This document shows, piece by piece, positions 50,639 through 59,651 of a DNA stretch of 64,000 nt (position 1 is its first letter; every line of letters starts with the position of its first letter). The position numbers and the translations under genes are program-made. This DNA is from Mucilaginibacter oryzae (lineage in GTDB: Bacteria > Bacteroidota > Bacteroidia > Sphingobacteriales > Sphingobacteriaceae), in the NCBI RefSeq assembly GCF_003148845.1, contig NZ_QGHA01000006.1, forward strand, positions 62,001-126,000, read 5' to 3'. The notes beneath the pieces were generated by a model, which was given only the letters and a program-made list of their open reading frames with translations, did not search any database and was not told the origin of the DNA.

Positions 50639-52765
50639 TTAGAAAAATTTAGCTCTGTTATCTTTTACAGTAGCATTATCTTTAAGGGCCTCGATCAGCA
50701 TGCCTTGCGAACGTTGCAGCATAGCCTGGATCACCTGTTCTTTTTGTTTTATAGCGTTTGATAATACAGGTGGATTAGTAAATCCGTCAACTACAAACAC
50801 GTAAACGCCTTGTGTACCATCAATAGGTTTTGACACTTTGTTAACAGCCGACCCAAAAACAGAACCAATCACTTTGTACTCGGCAGATAAGCCCGGGATG
50901 ATCGGGTTTGCAAATACTACGTTCTCAACCGGGGTAACTTTACCGCCAACTTTCTGAGCAACCTGCTCAATTGAGCCGCCCATAGCCGATTCAAATTTAG
51001 CCTGCAACTGTTTTGCTTTTACAGCAACGCGAACAGCGGGTTCAATTTGTTTTTTAACTGCTTCTAAAGGCAGGATACCTTTAGGTTTGATAGCGGTAAG
51101 GCGCGCAACAATATACTGATCGCCAACCTGGTACACTTTATCGCTGATATCACCTACATCGGCTTTATACGCCCACCTTACAATTTCGCGCGCGTTATCC
51201 AGGCCTGGTAAGCCTGATGCAACAGCGGTTACATCTTCGGCTGTGCGCGGTTTTAAGCCTTCTTTTCTAGCTTCGGCCTCAAAGTTATCAGGGGTTAACG
51301 ATGCCAGGAATTTCTGGGCGTTGCTGTAAGCTATAGTTTGTGTTTTACTGCTGGCCGTTAATGGTTTATCAACAATACCAACTTTTACCAGTTTTACAGA
51401 TCCTTTCTGATCTTCAACTTTAATAATGTGGTATCCAAATTGTGATTTGGCAACAATAACCGAGCCTTTTGCTGCTTTAAAAGCCGCATTGTAATATTCG
51501 GGAACCAAGGAACCTTGTCCGCCGCCCATGTTACCATTGGCATCAAACGATGGGATGTCACCGCCCTTTTCAGCGCTTCCTTTATCGGCTGAAAAAGTTT
51601 TGGCCAAATCGGCAAATGGTTTGCCGCCATCAATCAGTTTTTTGATTGAATCGGCCTTGGCTTTAGCTTTTTCGTCGCTGCCGCCAACTGATGCCAGGTC
51701 GATAAGGATATGTTTTGTTTTAACCGAATCAAAAGTAGTTTTAGCGTCAATAAGCTTAGCTACTTTGTAGCTGCCGTTTTCAAGATAAGGACCGTAAACA
51801 AAGCCTTTGGCAGCGTTAAACATGGTGGTATCCAATTTAGGCGAAATACTGCCTTTGCGCTGGAAAGTTAACGGCGCTTTTGTTTCGGCATTGATCTGTA
51901 CAAACAGCGAATCGTTGGTTGAAGCCTTGAAATCCGCCGCCAGCTTTTCGGCCTGCAGCTTCGCCGCAGTGCTGTCTTCTTTTGAAGGCGCCGCGTTAAA
52001 GCTTACATATTCAAAATTCCTTGTATCCTGCGGGTTTTTAAACTCGTTTTTATGCGCATCGTAGTAAGCGCTGTAGTCCGCATCGGTTAACGTAACTTTG
52101 GCATCGGGTATTGAAGCATAATCAAGCATGGTGTATTTAAACTTAACCAGTTTGTTTTTCGCTTCATAGTCGTCGGTTGCATCCAGCGAGTTTGCGTAAA
52201 GACCATTAGTAACCAGGCTCATGTACTTGGTAGCTTTTTTGGCTTCAATCAGGTCGATAACGAAATCGCCCCAGGCTTTTACCTGTTCAGGCCCGGCTTT
52301 GCCCGATTTGATATAGGCTTTAAACTGATCATAACGGGAACGATCAAACTGGCCGGTTTGCGGATCAGAAAACTGACGAACGATCTGCGGATCGGGATTG
52401 TTATCACCAATCATTACATTCATCTCGTCATCGCCAACAACCAAACCCAGTTTTTCAATTTCTTTGGTCAGCAATAACTGGCTCAAAACCTGGTTCCAGG
52501 TGTTTTCCTGCAAATAGCTTGTTATCTGCGGTGAAATAGACTGGCCTTGCTGTTTAAACTGAGCCGAAGCCTGCTCCAATTTTTCATTAAATTTGTCGTA
52601 GGGCACTTTTTCGCCGTTTACAACAGCAAGCTCGTTACTATCGTCCCTGAAAAAGGAACCGCCAGACCTTACTACTTCGCTCACAATAAACGCAAGCAGC
52701 GCGAAACCAATAAAGAATGCGAGGATTTTCCCCATTCTTTCGCGCAAAAAACCCATTATACCCAT
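50639..52765 (-). CDS. PpiD-like membrane-anchored peptidyl-prolyl isomerase/chaperone
   Basis: PpiD-type proteins sit at the SecYEG exit and help exported proteins fold. The 708-residue protein has one N-terminal membrane helix (GKILAFFIGFALLAFIVSEVV, about residues 12-32), a SurA_N-like chaperone domain (about 45-230), a parvulin PPIC domain (about 340-460, with KTKHILIDLA and GGDIPSFDANGNMG), and a C-terminal SurA-like part. The start is ATG at 52765 or three codons later (MGIMGF). Transcription ends at the hairpin 50586-50616. Its neighbours are LPS and outer-membrane genes. Confidence 0.92.
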   Translation of the reverse strand: MGIMGFLRERMGKILAFFIGFALLAFIVSEVVRSGGSFFRDDSNELAVVNGEKVPYDKFNEKLEQASAQFKQQGQSISPQITSYLQENTWNQVLSQLLLTKEIEKLGLVVGDDEMNVMIGDNNPDPQIVRQFSDPQTGQFDRSRYDQFKAYIKSGKAGPEQVKAWGDFVIDLIEAKKATKYMSLVTNGLYANSLDATDDYEAKNKLVKFKYTMLDYASIPDAKVTLTDADYSAYYDAHKNEFKNPQDTRNFEYVSFNAAPSKEDSTAAKLQAEKLAADFKASTNDSLFVQINAETKAPLTFQRKGSISPKLDTTMFNAAKGFVYGPYLENGSYKVAKLIDAKTTFDSVKTKHILIDLASVGGSDEKAKAKADSIKKLIDGGKPFADLAKTFSADKGSAEKGGDIPSFDANGNMGGGQGSLVPEYYNAAFKAAKGSVIVAKSQFGYHIIKVEDQKGSVKLVKVGIVDKPLTASSKTQTIAYSNAQKFLASLTPDNFEAEARKEGLKPRTAEDVTAVASGLPGLDNAREIVRWAYKADVGDISDKVYQVGDQYIVARLTAIKPKGILPLEAVKKQIEPAVRVAVKAKQLQAKFESAMGGSIEQVAQKVGGKVTPVENVVFANPIIPGLSAEYKVIGSVFGSAVNKVSKPIDGTQGVYVFVVDGFTNPPVLSNAIKQKEQVIQAMLQRSQGMLIEALKDNATVKDNRAKFF

Positions 52766-52858
52766 ATTACATTTATAATTATCTATTCTTTAAAAGAGGG
52801 CGCAAGATACAATTTTTACTAAAATTCTATAACACAAAATTTTCCTGAAAAAAAGTCA

Positions 52859-53440
52859 TTATTGTGTAGCTTTTTCGTCTACGTGGATAATACCGGTGGC
52901 CTGCTGAAAAGTGGGGTTTAACAGCTTATCATCACTTTCAAAACTATCGCCGTTCATAACATTGCCGCCGCTAAGCAGGGCCTGTACCGGCTTTTTGGAG
53001 TAAACGCGCTTGGTTACCTGGTCCCAGAATAACTCGGCCGATTTGAAGGTTTCGTTTTTAGTATTGGTGGCCACCACATGCCCGTGAAATTCGATTAATT
53101 TTTCCTGCTCGCGCTGAATCCCGGTATCAGCCACAATGCTGCCCGACTGCAGGCCTGTTTCCTTATCAAAATAAACGATGTTTACGCCTTTAGGCATTAT
53201 TTTATAAGGCTTTTTAATGGTTTGATAATCAATCATGAGCGGAGCGGTTAAATGGATCTCCACCCGTGCGCTGTCGCTCACAATCAAATCAAGCCCAACG
53301 GTTTTCTGGGCAACGGTATCAATCTGGTTGGCCGATATTTCCCTTACCTTTTTAAGGTCGTTTTCGCATGCCGATAGTAATACTGTTGATGATAACAGCA
53401 GCAGGCAAAAAACCTGTGTATATCGGGCCGGGCTACGCAT
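52859..53440 (-). CDS. lptC: LptC-family LPS export protein
   Basis: LptC links the LptBFG pump to the LptA bridge in LPS transport. The 193-residue product has a lipoprotein signal with lipobox VLLSACEN (cysteine near residue 25) and a beta-jellyroll body (ARVEIHLTAPLMIDYQTIKKPYKIMPKGVNIVYFD, GHVVATNTKNETFKSAELFWD). E. coli LptC is anchored by a helix instead; a lipid anchor is common in Bacteroidota. It lies 11 bp behind an outer-membrane protein gene. Confidence 0.85.
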   Translation of the reverse strand: MRSPARYTQVFCLLLLSSTVLLSACENDLKKVREISANQIDTVAQKTVGLDLIVSDSARVEIHLTAPLMIDYQTIKKPYKIMPKGVNIVYFDKETGLQSGSIVADTGIQREQEKLIEFHGHVVATNTKNETFKSAELFWDQVTKRVYSKKPVQALLSGGNVMNGDSFESDDKLLNPTFQQATGIIHVDEKATQ

Positions 53441-53451
53441 AAAAAGGAGGT

Positions 53452-54777
53452 TTAGTCGAACTTATATTTGGTAAACCACTTATCGTTAAGGGTAAAGCCG
53501 AGGTGTATATTCACGTAGTTTTCCTTAACCAAACCATTCACCAGCGAACCGCGTTGACCGATTTCGGCAGAGATGTTGATTTTATAAAAGCTGGTACCAT
53601 TGTTTGAACGTAATGGCAAACCTATACCAAATGTACCTGCATATCTTTTAATGGTGGTACCATTGATGTGCATATAGGTTTGGTCATAAATGGCGCCTAT
53701 ACGATAGTCAACTGTAGCAAGATAATTCCTGATGGTATTGATGTTAGGAATAAATGAGGCGCCAATATTAAATGTTTTGCTATCCTGAAGGCCCTGGTTT
53801 ACACCGGCAATAGATAGATCCGACCATTTACCCATGGAGTAATCGGCACCCACTAAAAGCTTACCGTCGTTTTGGAAAGAGATACCGAACCTGTTGATCA
53901 GCGGCAGCTTAAGCTTCGATTTCGGGCCTACATTGCTTACCACACTATCAGCAGGAAGATCCTGGTTTCCGTTGGCATCGTTAAAATACTGGCTTACAAC
54001 AAATGTACTTTGGGTATGTAAACGGGTGCTTGCCGAACCTGAATAACCGAATGTAAGGTGCTGGCTTTCTGAAAAATCAAATGAATACTGCGCGCCAAAA
54101 TCATAATTTAAGCCGCCGATGGCATTACTGGTTTGAACTTTCGAGTTTATGGCACCTGCAAGGCCCGGAATTTCGGTTGTGGCCAAATCTTTTATATTAC
54201 CAAAGATATATGATACGTTACCACCTAATAACAGGTGCTTACCTAAACCAAAACCGTAACCGATATAGGCTTTTGATAAGCTGCCATCGCCGCTGTAGGT
54301 ATAGTTAACCGTGCTGGTATCAGCCGGCGAACCGGAATTACCCAGTTTACTTACCGATCTTTTATAACTATATCCCCGTTCGCTGTAAGGCAACAAGCCG
54401 AAACTTAGGGCCGAGCGCTTTGATGTAGGAATGGCGAAAGCCACATGGCTAAGCCTGAAGTTGCTGTTTTTTTGATTTGCCGCACCTGTTTGAGATAGCG
54501 TTAAAAAATTGCCATACAAACCAACATCAAAGGTGGTGAGGTTGATAGCACCGTATGACGCGGGATTTATAACGTTGATATTATTAAAAAGGCCTATCCT
54601 GTTGGTTGCTACACTAATGCCGCCCATACCGGCGTTGGGGCCCACCAGTTGAGGGTCGATTTCGCCTATGCCGTACCGTGAATATGGAGAGCTTGATGTA
54701 GCTGTTGATTGCGCCTGGGCCGAACAAGCGGCAGCAGCCAGTAAAAGAGTTATAAAAAACCGGGTATATTTAATCAT
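53452..54777 (-). CDS. Outer-membrane beta-barrel protein of unknown function
   Basis: The 441-residue protein has a signal peptide (FFITLLLAAAACSAQAQ) and a FadL/porin-like barrel body: SPYSRYGIGEIDPQLVGPNAGMGGI near the N-terminus, many short amphipathic strands, and a last strand ending KYKFD. It is conserved in this position between lptC and coaX in Bacteroidota, from memory. The gene overlaps the end of coaX by 8 bp, so it is translationally coupled. A transport or LPS-related role is only inferred from context. Confidence 0.78.
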   Translation of the reverse strand: MIKYTRFFITLLLAAAACSAQAQSTATSSSPYSRYGIGEIDPQLVGPNAGMGGISVATNRIGLFNNINVINPASYGAINLTTFDVGLYGNFLTLSQTGAANQKNSNFRLSHVAFAIPTSKRSALSFGLLPYSERGYSYKRSVSKLGNSGSPADTSTVNYTYSGDGSLSKAYIGYGFGLGKHLLLGGNVSYIFGNIKDLATTEIPGLAGAINSKVQTSNAIGGLNYDFGAQYSFDFSESQHLTFGYSGSASTRLHTQSTFVVSQYFNDANGNQDLPADSVVSNVGPKSKLKLPLINRFGISFQNDGKLLVGADYSMGKWSDLSIAGVNQGLQDSKTFNIGASFIPNINTIRNYLATVDYRIGAIYDQTYMHINGTTIKRYAGTFGIGLPLRSNNGTSFYKINISAEIGQRGSLVNGLVKENYVNIHLGFTLNDKWFTKYKFD

Positions 54778-55513
54778 TATGCTTTTGTATAGCTGCGTTT
54801 AATCCTTTTAAAACCAAATATGGTTCAATTTTTACATAGGGGGCAAAGATGCTATTTTTCAATAGAGTATCAAAAAATTTGCTGTCTCCGCCGCTCAGTA
54901 TAATATTCAGTTGTTTGTTGCCGGCATTATAACTTTCAATAAAACCGGTAAGCTCATATTTTATTCCGTTCTGTACGCCCGACCGTATGGCCGATGCCGT
55001 GTCATTACCATATCCGGCATTAAAACCGGCATCAGCCTCTATAAGCGGTAAGGCCGCGGTATAGTAATTCAAAGCCTTATAACGCATATTTAAGCCAGGC
55101 GATATGCTGCCGCCAAAATAATTTCCCGCACCGTCAATACCATCGTAGGTAATGGCGGTTCCGCCAGTTATTACCAAACTGTTTTGACCGGGATACACAC
55201 TGGCAGCGCCTATAACGGCGGCCAGCCTGTCGGGGCCAAGTGTTTGGGGGGTTAAATAGTGGTTGTTTATTCCGCTCGTCATTAAGGTATTAAAATGCAC
55301 AAGCCGAATTTTCTTCTCCAGGCTGCCTTGCCATACTTCGCCGATTTTCTTTACAGATGATATAATGCCTTTTTGGGGTTTATATTTATCAAGCAAATGC
55401 ACCAGCAAAGCCGGCTCAACGGTTTCGTATTGGTTAGCCTCAAGCAATTGGTTTTGTTCAAATACCGCTATTTTGGTGAGGGTGTTACCAATATCGATAA
55501 CCAGGCAGGCCAT
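54770..55513 (-). CDS. coaX: Type III pantothenate kinase
   Basis: CoaX phosphorylates pantothenate in the first step of coenzyme A synthesis and needs a monovalent cation. The 247-residue protein belongs to the ASKHA fold with the phosphate loop CLVIDIGNTLTKIAVFE (about residues 3-19), the pantothenate/phosphate segment TLGPDRLAAVIGA (near 100), and VITGGTAITYDGIDG (near 120). It overlaps purQ by one base (TAATG) and the next gene by 8 bp, so the chain is tightly coupled. Confidence 0.94.
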   Translation of the reverse strand: MACLVIDIGNTLTKIAVFEQNQLLEANQYETVEPALLVHLLDKYKPQKGIISSVKKIGEVWQGSLEKKIRLVHFNTLMTSGINNHYLTPQTLGPDRLAAVIGAASVYPGQNSLVITGGTAITYDGIDGAGNYFGGSISPGLNMRYKALNYYTAALPLIEADAGFNAGYGNDTASAIRSGVQNGIKYELTGFIESYNAGNKQLNIILSGGDSKFFDTLLKNSIFAPYVKIEPYLVLKGLNAAIQKHND

Positions 55514-56205
55514 TACGCCCTAACTATTGATAGTATCGATTCAAAAATTGCCAGACCATCTTCGTTAGCCAATAAACCATCAGCAGCACGCTCAGGGTGC
55601 GGCATTAAGCCAAACACGTTACGGGTTAGGTTAGTAACACCGGCTATATTTTCTAATGATCCGTTAGGATTGGCATCAGCGGTTATGTTCCCTGCTTCGT
55701 CACAGTACCTGAACATTACCTGATCGTTATCATTAAGCGCCTTGATCACATCGGCATCGGCAAAATAATTACCTTCTCCATGGGCTATTGGGATACGCAG
55801 GGGTTGCTGCGGATCAAGCTGGGCGGTAAGTAGTGATTGCGATGTTTGAGGTTTTAAATAAATATTGCGGCAAATAAACTTGCGGTTGGTATTATGCAGC
55901 AACGCGCCGGGTAGTAAACCGGCTTCGGTAAGGATCTGGAAACCATTGCAGATACCCATTACATAGCCGCCTTTAGCCGCAAACTGGATCACTTCCTGCA
56001 TAATTGGCGAAAAACGGGATATGGCGCCCGAGCGCAGGTAATCGCCAAATGAAAAACCTCCGGGTAAAACAACAAAATCAACGCCCTGCAAATCATGGTC
56101 TTTATGCCATAACCTTACAACCTGCTGACCCATTATTTTTTCCAATACATAGATGATATCCTCATCACAATTAGACCCGGGAAATATAACTACTCCAAAC
56201 TTCAT
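55513..56205 (-). CDS. purQ: Phosphoribosylformylglycinamidine synthase subunit PurQ
   Basis: PurQ is the glutaminase of the FGAM synthase complex in purine synthesis. The 230-residue class I glutamine amidotransferase has the nucleophile cysteine in GYVMGICNGFQILTEAGLL (near residue 88), GGFSFGDYLRSGAI upstream, and the catalytic His/Glu in FGLMPHPERAADGL (near 205). Length is normal for a stand-alone PurQ, meaning PurL and PurS are separate and elsewhere. A -7 box (56267-56274) lies about 60 nt upstream and the leader can form a stem-loop. It overlaps coaX by one base. Confidence 0.96.
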   Translation of the reverse strand: MKFGVVIFPGSNCDEDIIYVLEKIMGQQVVRLWHKDHDLQGVDFVVLPGGFSFGDYLRSGAISRFSPIMQEVIQFAAKGGYVMGICNGFQILTEAGLLPGALLHNTNRKFICRNIYLKPQTSQSLLTAQLDPQQPLRIPIAHGEGNYFADADVIKALNDNDQVMFRYCDEAGNITADANPNGSLENIAGVTNLTRNVFGLMPHPERAADGLLANEDGLAIFESILSIVRA

Positions 56206-56231
56206 CAGAAATTATTTTTAAAAAGTGGAAT

Positions 56232-56274
56232 GAAACTACTTTAACATAAAAAATAGTTTCACGTTACAAAACTA
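56232..56274 (-). promoter_or_regulatory. Promoter and leader stem-loop of purQ
   Basis: TAGTTTTG (56267-56274, minus strand) fits TAnnTTTG. The leader just behind it contains GAAACTA / TAGTTTC arms (56232-56238 and 56254-56260) with a 15-nt A/T-rich loop. Confidence 0.5.
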
Positions 56275-56307
56275 ACATAACCGCCGAAATAAGGACGAAT
56301 GTAAAAG

Positions 56308-57294
56308 TTAAATTTTGTTAAACTGAAAGTAGATGATGCTGATAAACAACAGTAAATACAGCGTTTCGTAAAACCAGCGCTTGCCCGCGTACAAAAAATA
56401 ATAGGCAAAAAAAGCAGAAGCCGGTACCGTACATAATAAAAAATGGCTTAACCTGAACTGGGGGTTGATATAAAATGAAAGCGAGGTGATCAGGAAAATA
56501 AAAAAAAGCAACTGGAAGGTTTTACGTGTCTGGATATAACTTTTGAAAAAATTTTGCTGCAGTTTAAAAAAGCAAAGTACCAAAATGATAATAACCGGAA
56601 CAAGCAACAGGTAGGTATAGGAGGTGATGCTGATATGATCGGGAAATTTTTTACCAAGCGGGAGCCAGATACCACTAAAACGCGGCAGCATATCATTAAG
56701 GTAATAAATAACCGCCAGAAAGAAAAACACGGTGGCGTATCCCAGCACCGCGATCAGCCACTCGCGCCAGTAAAAAGCCCTGAAAATAAGCAGTGCTATC
56801 CAGATGGCTAAAAACAGGTAGATGAACGGAAAATAAATGAGAGAACCTACCGCCACGATCAGGCCCAGATCATACACGGTAGATTTTGCATCATCACTTT
56901 TATAAAGATTGATGAGTTTGAACAACATCCAGATCAATAAAAAATTACAGATCAGCGGCGCGCTCAATGTTAAAAACGGGGTAAACAGGCCAGAAAGGGT
57001 TACATACATCAACGCCGGTAAAAAACTGGGCTTACCCAGCAGGTTATGGTGGTTGATGAGCGAATTGATAAGCAGCGCCTGTACAAATACCAGCACGGCA
57101 GCCAGCACCACGTTAAGTGCAGGCGAAAAGGCATATTCATATTTTACCGGTACCAGCAGCCGGGCAAATGGCTCAACAAAAATAAACTCCAGCTTTTCGG
57201 GCACCTGCACCAGGTAACCAAGGCGCAATGCAAACAGCAAAACAGCCAGCCAAATCACATTTAATGGATTATAATTTCTGAAGAGGTTGATCAT
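56308..57294 (-). CDS. Integral membrane protein (DUF6427-like)
   Basis: The 328-residue protein is strongly hydrophobic with roughly eight to ten helices and begins MINLFRNYNPLNVIWLAVLLFALRLG. This start and length match a Bacteroidota-specific uncharacterised membrane family that I recall as DUF6427. No motif suggests a function. It is upstream of purQ on the same strand with a 102-bp gap. Confidence 0.65.
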   Translation of the reverse strand: MINLFRNYNPLNVIWLAVLLFALRLGYLVQVPEKLEFIFVEPFARLLVPVKYEYAFSPALNVVLAAVLVFVQALLINSLINHHNLLGKPSFLPALMYVTLSGLFTPFLTLSAPLICNFLLIWMLFKLINLYKSDDAKSTVYDLGLIVAVGSLIYFPFIYLFLAIWIALLIFRAFYWREWLIAVLGYATVFFFLAVIYYLNDMLPRFSGIWLPLGKKFPDHISITSYTYLLLVPVIIILVLCFFKLQQNFFKSYIQTRKTFQLLFFIFLITSLSFYINPQFRLSHFLLCTVPASAFFAYYFLYAGKRWFYETLYLLLFISIIYFQFNKI

Positions 57295-57323
57295 AACAAG
57301 CGGCTGTAAAAGTAGCAGAAAAA

Positions 57324-57375
57324 ATTGTCTGAATCAGAATTTACAGGATAGTAAACATTGTCTGAATCAGAATTT
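57324..57375. repeat. Two direct copies of the TTGTCTGAATCAG repeat
   Basis: ATTGTCTGAATCAGAATTT occurs at 57324-57342 and identically at 57357-57375. Both match the arms of the 5277-5377 element. A decayed inverted arm may be present near 57419-57440. Confidence 0.75.
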
Positions 57376-57436
57376 GAGAATTAACAGCATAACGAATCCA
57401 TTAATTGGTAGAACACTGAAATTCTTTGATTTTGGG

Positions 57437-58432
57437 TCAGATGCTTCTGCCGTATTGCTTCACCAGTTTATCCACAATCTGCGCTGTTTCATCCGGAAAA
57501 TCAACAATTACCTTTTTACTGTCGTTAATCCAGTTATTGAGATGGGCGGGGAACTTGTCATCAATCTCCTTTACTACGGGCACACCCAGTTTAGAAGCCG
57601 ATAGTGCGTTACATTGCTGCTCGTACTGCCCCTTCATGGGTATCATCATTACCTTTTTTTGGAGGAAGAGAGCTTCGGTCGGCCCTTCAAAACCACCGCC
57701 GGTGAGTAAACCTTCGCAACCGGCAAGGCTTTTATTAAAGGCCTCGTTATTTACCGGAAAAATTTCAACGTTGCCTGATTGATAAGCCTGCTTCTGCCGT
57801 TTTGAAAAAACCTGCCACTTTACATCTTTAGCGGCGCTTAAGTACTTTAAAAGCGTTTTATCATCATAAGCGGGCAGGTAAACGGTGTAATGGCCAAGGT
57901 TGCTGGTTTCCATCTGCCGTATTTCACTGCGGATAACAGGGGTATTGATAAAGCTGTCGTAACGTTCAAAGTGAAAACCCACATGGTAAGTAGTGGGCGA
58001 GTAGTTTTTTAACAGCCATTGCGCAAAAGGATCTCTTTTTTCGGGGCGTGGCGTTTTGGGCGATACAAATGAACATTGGTGACTTAAAGATACCGATGGT
58101 ATCCCCCTCAACTTACAGGCCCAGGCGCTGACGGGCTCAAAATCGTTAATAATTAAATCGTACTGTTTTAAGGGAAGGCTGCGTAAATCGCGCTGAAACC
58201 GGCGCAGGTTCATAATTTTCCAGGTGGCCCAGTTATCAACACCGCCGTTGGTTCCAAACACAAAGCTTACCCCATGAAAACGGTACTTAAGCGGCTGCGA
58301 TAAAGAAACCTCGGCCTCGGTACCGCTCACCAGCAAATCAACTTCGCCGTATTGCTGTAGTAAGGGCACAATTTCGCGCGCCCGGCTTATATGTCCGTTA
58401 CCTGTTCCCTGTATGCCAAACAGTATTTTCAT
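57437..58432 (-). CDS. Glycosyltransferase-fold protein (GT-B, MurG-like)
   Basis: The 331-residue protein starts MKILFGIQGTGNGHISRARE, the pattern of the MJ1255/VC2487-type glycosyltransferase family related to MurG, and has the C-terminal donor-site segment LLTGGGFEGPTEALFLQKKVMMIPMKGQYEQQCNA (about residues 245-280). A glycine-rich N-terminal loop and a central donor region support a GT-B fold. The acceptor is unknown. It lies 109 bp downstream of an LpxH-like phosphoesterase, on the same strand, which suggests lipid or envelope glycan metabolism. Confidence 0.82.
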   Translation of the reverse strand: MKILFGIQGTGNGHISRAREIVPLLQQYGEVDLLVSGTEAEVSLSQPLKYRFHGVSFVFGTNGGVDNWATWKIMNLRRFQRDLRSLPLKQYDLIINDFEPVSAWACKLRGIPSVSLSHQCSFVSPKTPRPEKRDPFAQWLLKNYSPTTYHVGFHFERYDSFINTPVIRSEIRQMETSNLGHYTVYLPAYDDKTLLKYLSAAKDVKWQVFSKRQKQAYQSGNVEIFPVNNEAFNKSLAGCEGLLTGGGFEGPTEALFLQKKVMMIPMKGQYEQQCNALSASKLGVPVVKEIDDKFPAHLNNWINDSKKVIVDFPDETAQIVDKLVKQYGRSI

Positions 58433-58541
58433 TAAATATTTTCAAAAAGTTGATGCAGGCGCCCGAAATGCAAATAATGCATTACTTAAGGCAAAAATTT
58501 CAAGCGCTTAAATTAGCAAAGAAAATGTTACCGTGAAGTAA

Positions 58542-59396
58542 TTAATGAGGATCCTGTTTAAAACGCTCCAGTAAATTTTTAACATCCAGCATGGCGTTCA
58601 AATCTTCCGAGTCGGTTTTATCATCCTCGTCTACATCGGTTTTAAAATTATCGGGATGATATTTGAATATGGTCCAGTTACCCTCGTTGTATTCAAGGGC
58701 GCTGAGGCTCTCCACCCAATCGCCGGAGTTAAGGTACATTACCGAGCCTGTATTTTGGGTTGAAGTGATTTCCCTGATCTCGGCATGGTGAATATGGCCG
58801 CAAATTACGTAGGCGTATTGCTTATCCACAGCCAAATCGGCCGCGGTTTGTTCAAACTGGTTAATAAATTTTACGGCCTCTTTAAAACGCGCTTTAACTT
58901 TTTGCGAAAAACTCATTTTTTGCCTGCCCATAGCAGTCAAAAGCCAGTTAACTATGCTGTTGATCCAGATCAGGGTATCGTAACCAACCGCCCCCAATTT
59001 AGCCAGCCATTTGGAGTATTGCATGGTAACGTCAAATACATCGCCATGAAAAATCCAGGCGCGTTTGCCATCAACCTCAAGCACCAATTTGTCAAGCAGC
59101 TGGAAAGTGCCCATGTTAAAATCGGTGAATTTGCGCAGCATTTCATCATGGTTACCTGTTAAATAGTAAACAGGTACGCCATCGGTAACAAATTTGAGGA
59201 TGCGGCGCAGCACTTTGGTATGCTCTTCGGGCCAGTATGATTTACTGAATTGCCAGATATCGATAATATCGCCGTTAAGGATCAGGATTTTGGGTTTAAT
59301 GCTTTTTAAATACTTAAGCAGTTCTTTTGCGTGACAACCGTAAGTACCAAGGTGCACATCGGATATTACAGCAATATCAACTTCACGTTTTGCCAT
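58542..59396 (-). CDS. LpxH-like calcineurin-type metallophosphoesterase
   Basis: The 284-residue protein has the full metallophosphoesterase motif set: DVHLG (near residue 12), ILNGDIIDIW, LTGNHDEM, AWIFHGDVFD, and VICGHIHHAEI (near 200). LpxH-type enzymes cleave UDP-2,3-diacylglucosamine to lipid X in lipid A synthesis; this protein is about 40 residues longer than E. coli LpxH, with an acidic C-terminal tail. The substrate is thus an inference. It lies upstream of the GT-B gene. Confidence 0.82.
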   Translation of the reverse strand: MAKREVDIAVISDVHLGTYGCHAKELLKYLKSIKPKILILNGDIIDIWQFSKSYWPEEHTKVLRRILKFVTDGVPVYYLTGNHDEMLRKFTDFNMGTFQLLDKLVLEVDGKRAWIFHGDVFDVTMQYSKWLAKLGAVGYDTLIWINSIVNWLLTAMGRQKMSFSQKVKARFKEAVKFINQFEQTAADLAVDKQYAYVICGHIHHAEIREITSTQNTGSVMYLNSGDWVESLSALEYNEGNWTIFKYHPDNFKTDVDEDDKTDSEDLNAMLDVKNLLERFKQDPH

Positions 59397-59470
59397 TAAT
59401 TATTGGGGACTATTTTAGGGGCCGACAGGTTATGCCGGAAAACAATATATTTTAATTTATAAAACAACGG

Positions 59471-59581
59471 TTATTCGTCGTCCTCATCTTCGTTAACGGT
59501 CAGCTCATACGGGCTTACGTAAAAGCAGCCTACCAGTACCAACAACCCGATAACCAACAGATATGCGTACTCAAAATTCAT
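59471..59581 (-). CDS. 36-residue single-pass membrane peptide
   Basis: Translation from the ATG at 59581 gives 36 residues: short N-terminus (MNFEYAY), one hydrophobic helix (LLVIGLLVLVGCFYV) and an acidic tail ending EDEDDE. The reading has proper start and stop, and the hydrophobic/acidic layout is that of a real small membrane protein. It stands alone between the DinB-like gene and the phosphoesterase. A weak -7-like box (TATATTTC) lies about 25 nt upstream. I know no named family; coding status should be regarded as probable, not proven. Confidence 0.6.
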   Translation of the reverse strand: MNFEYAYLLVIGLLVLVGCFYVSPYELTVNEDEDDE

Positions 59582-59651
59582 CACAAAGTTTTTTACAAAG
59601 GTCTGAAATATAACATTATGCTACTGTTAAGACTTCGTTAAATATAAAAGG

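Noticed and set aside
56232..56274. Purine riboswitch upstream of purQ
   Set aside because: The region between promoter and start is too short and lacks the conserved three-way junction sequences.
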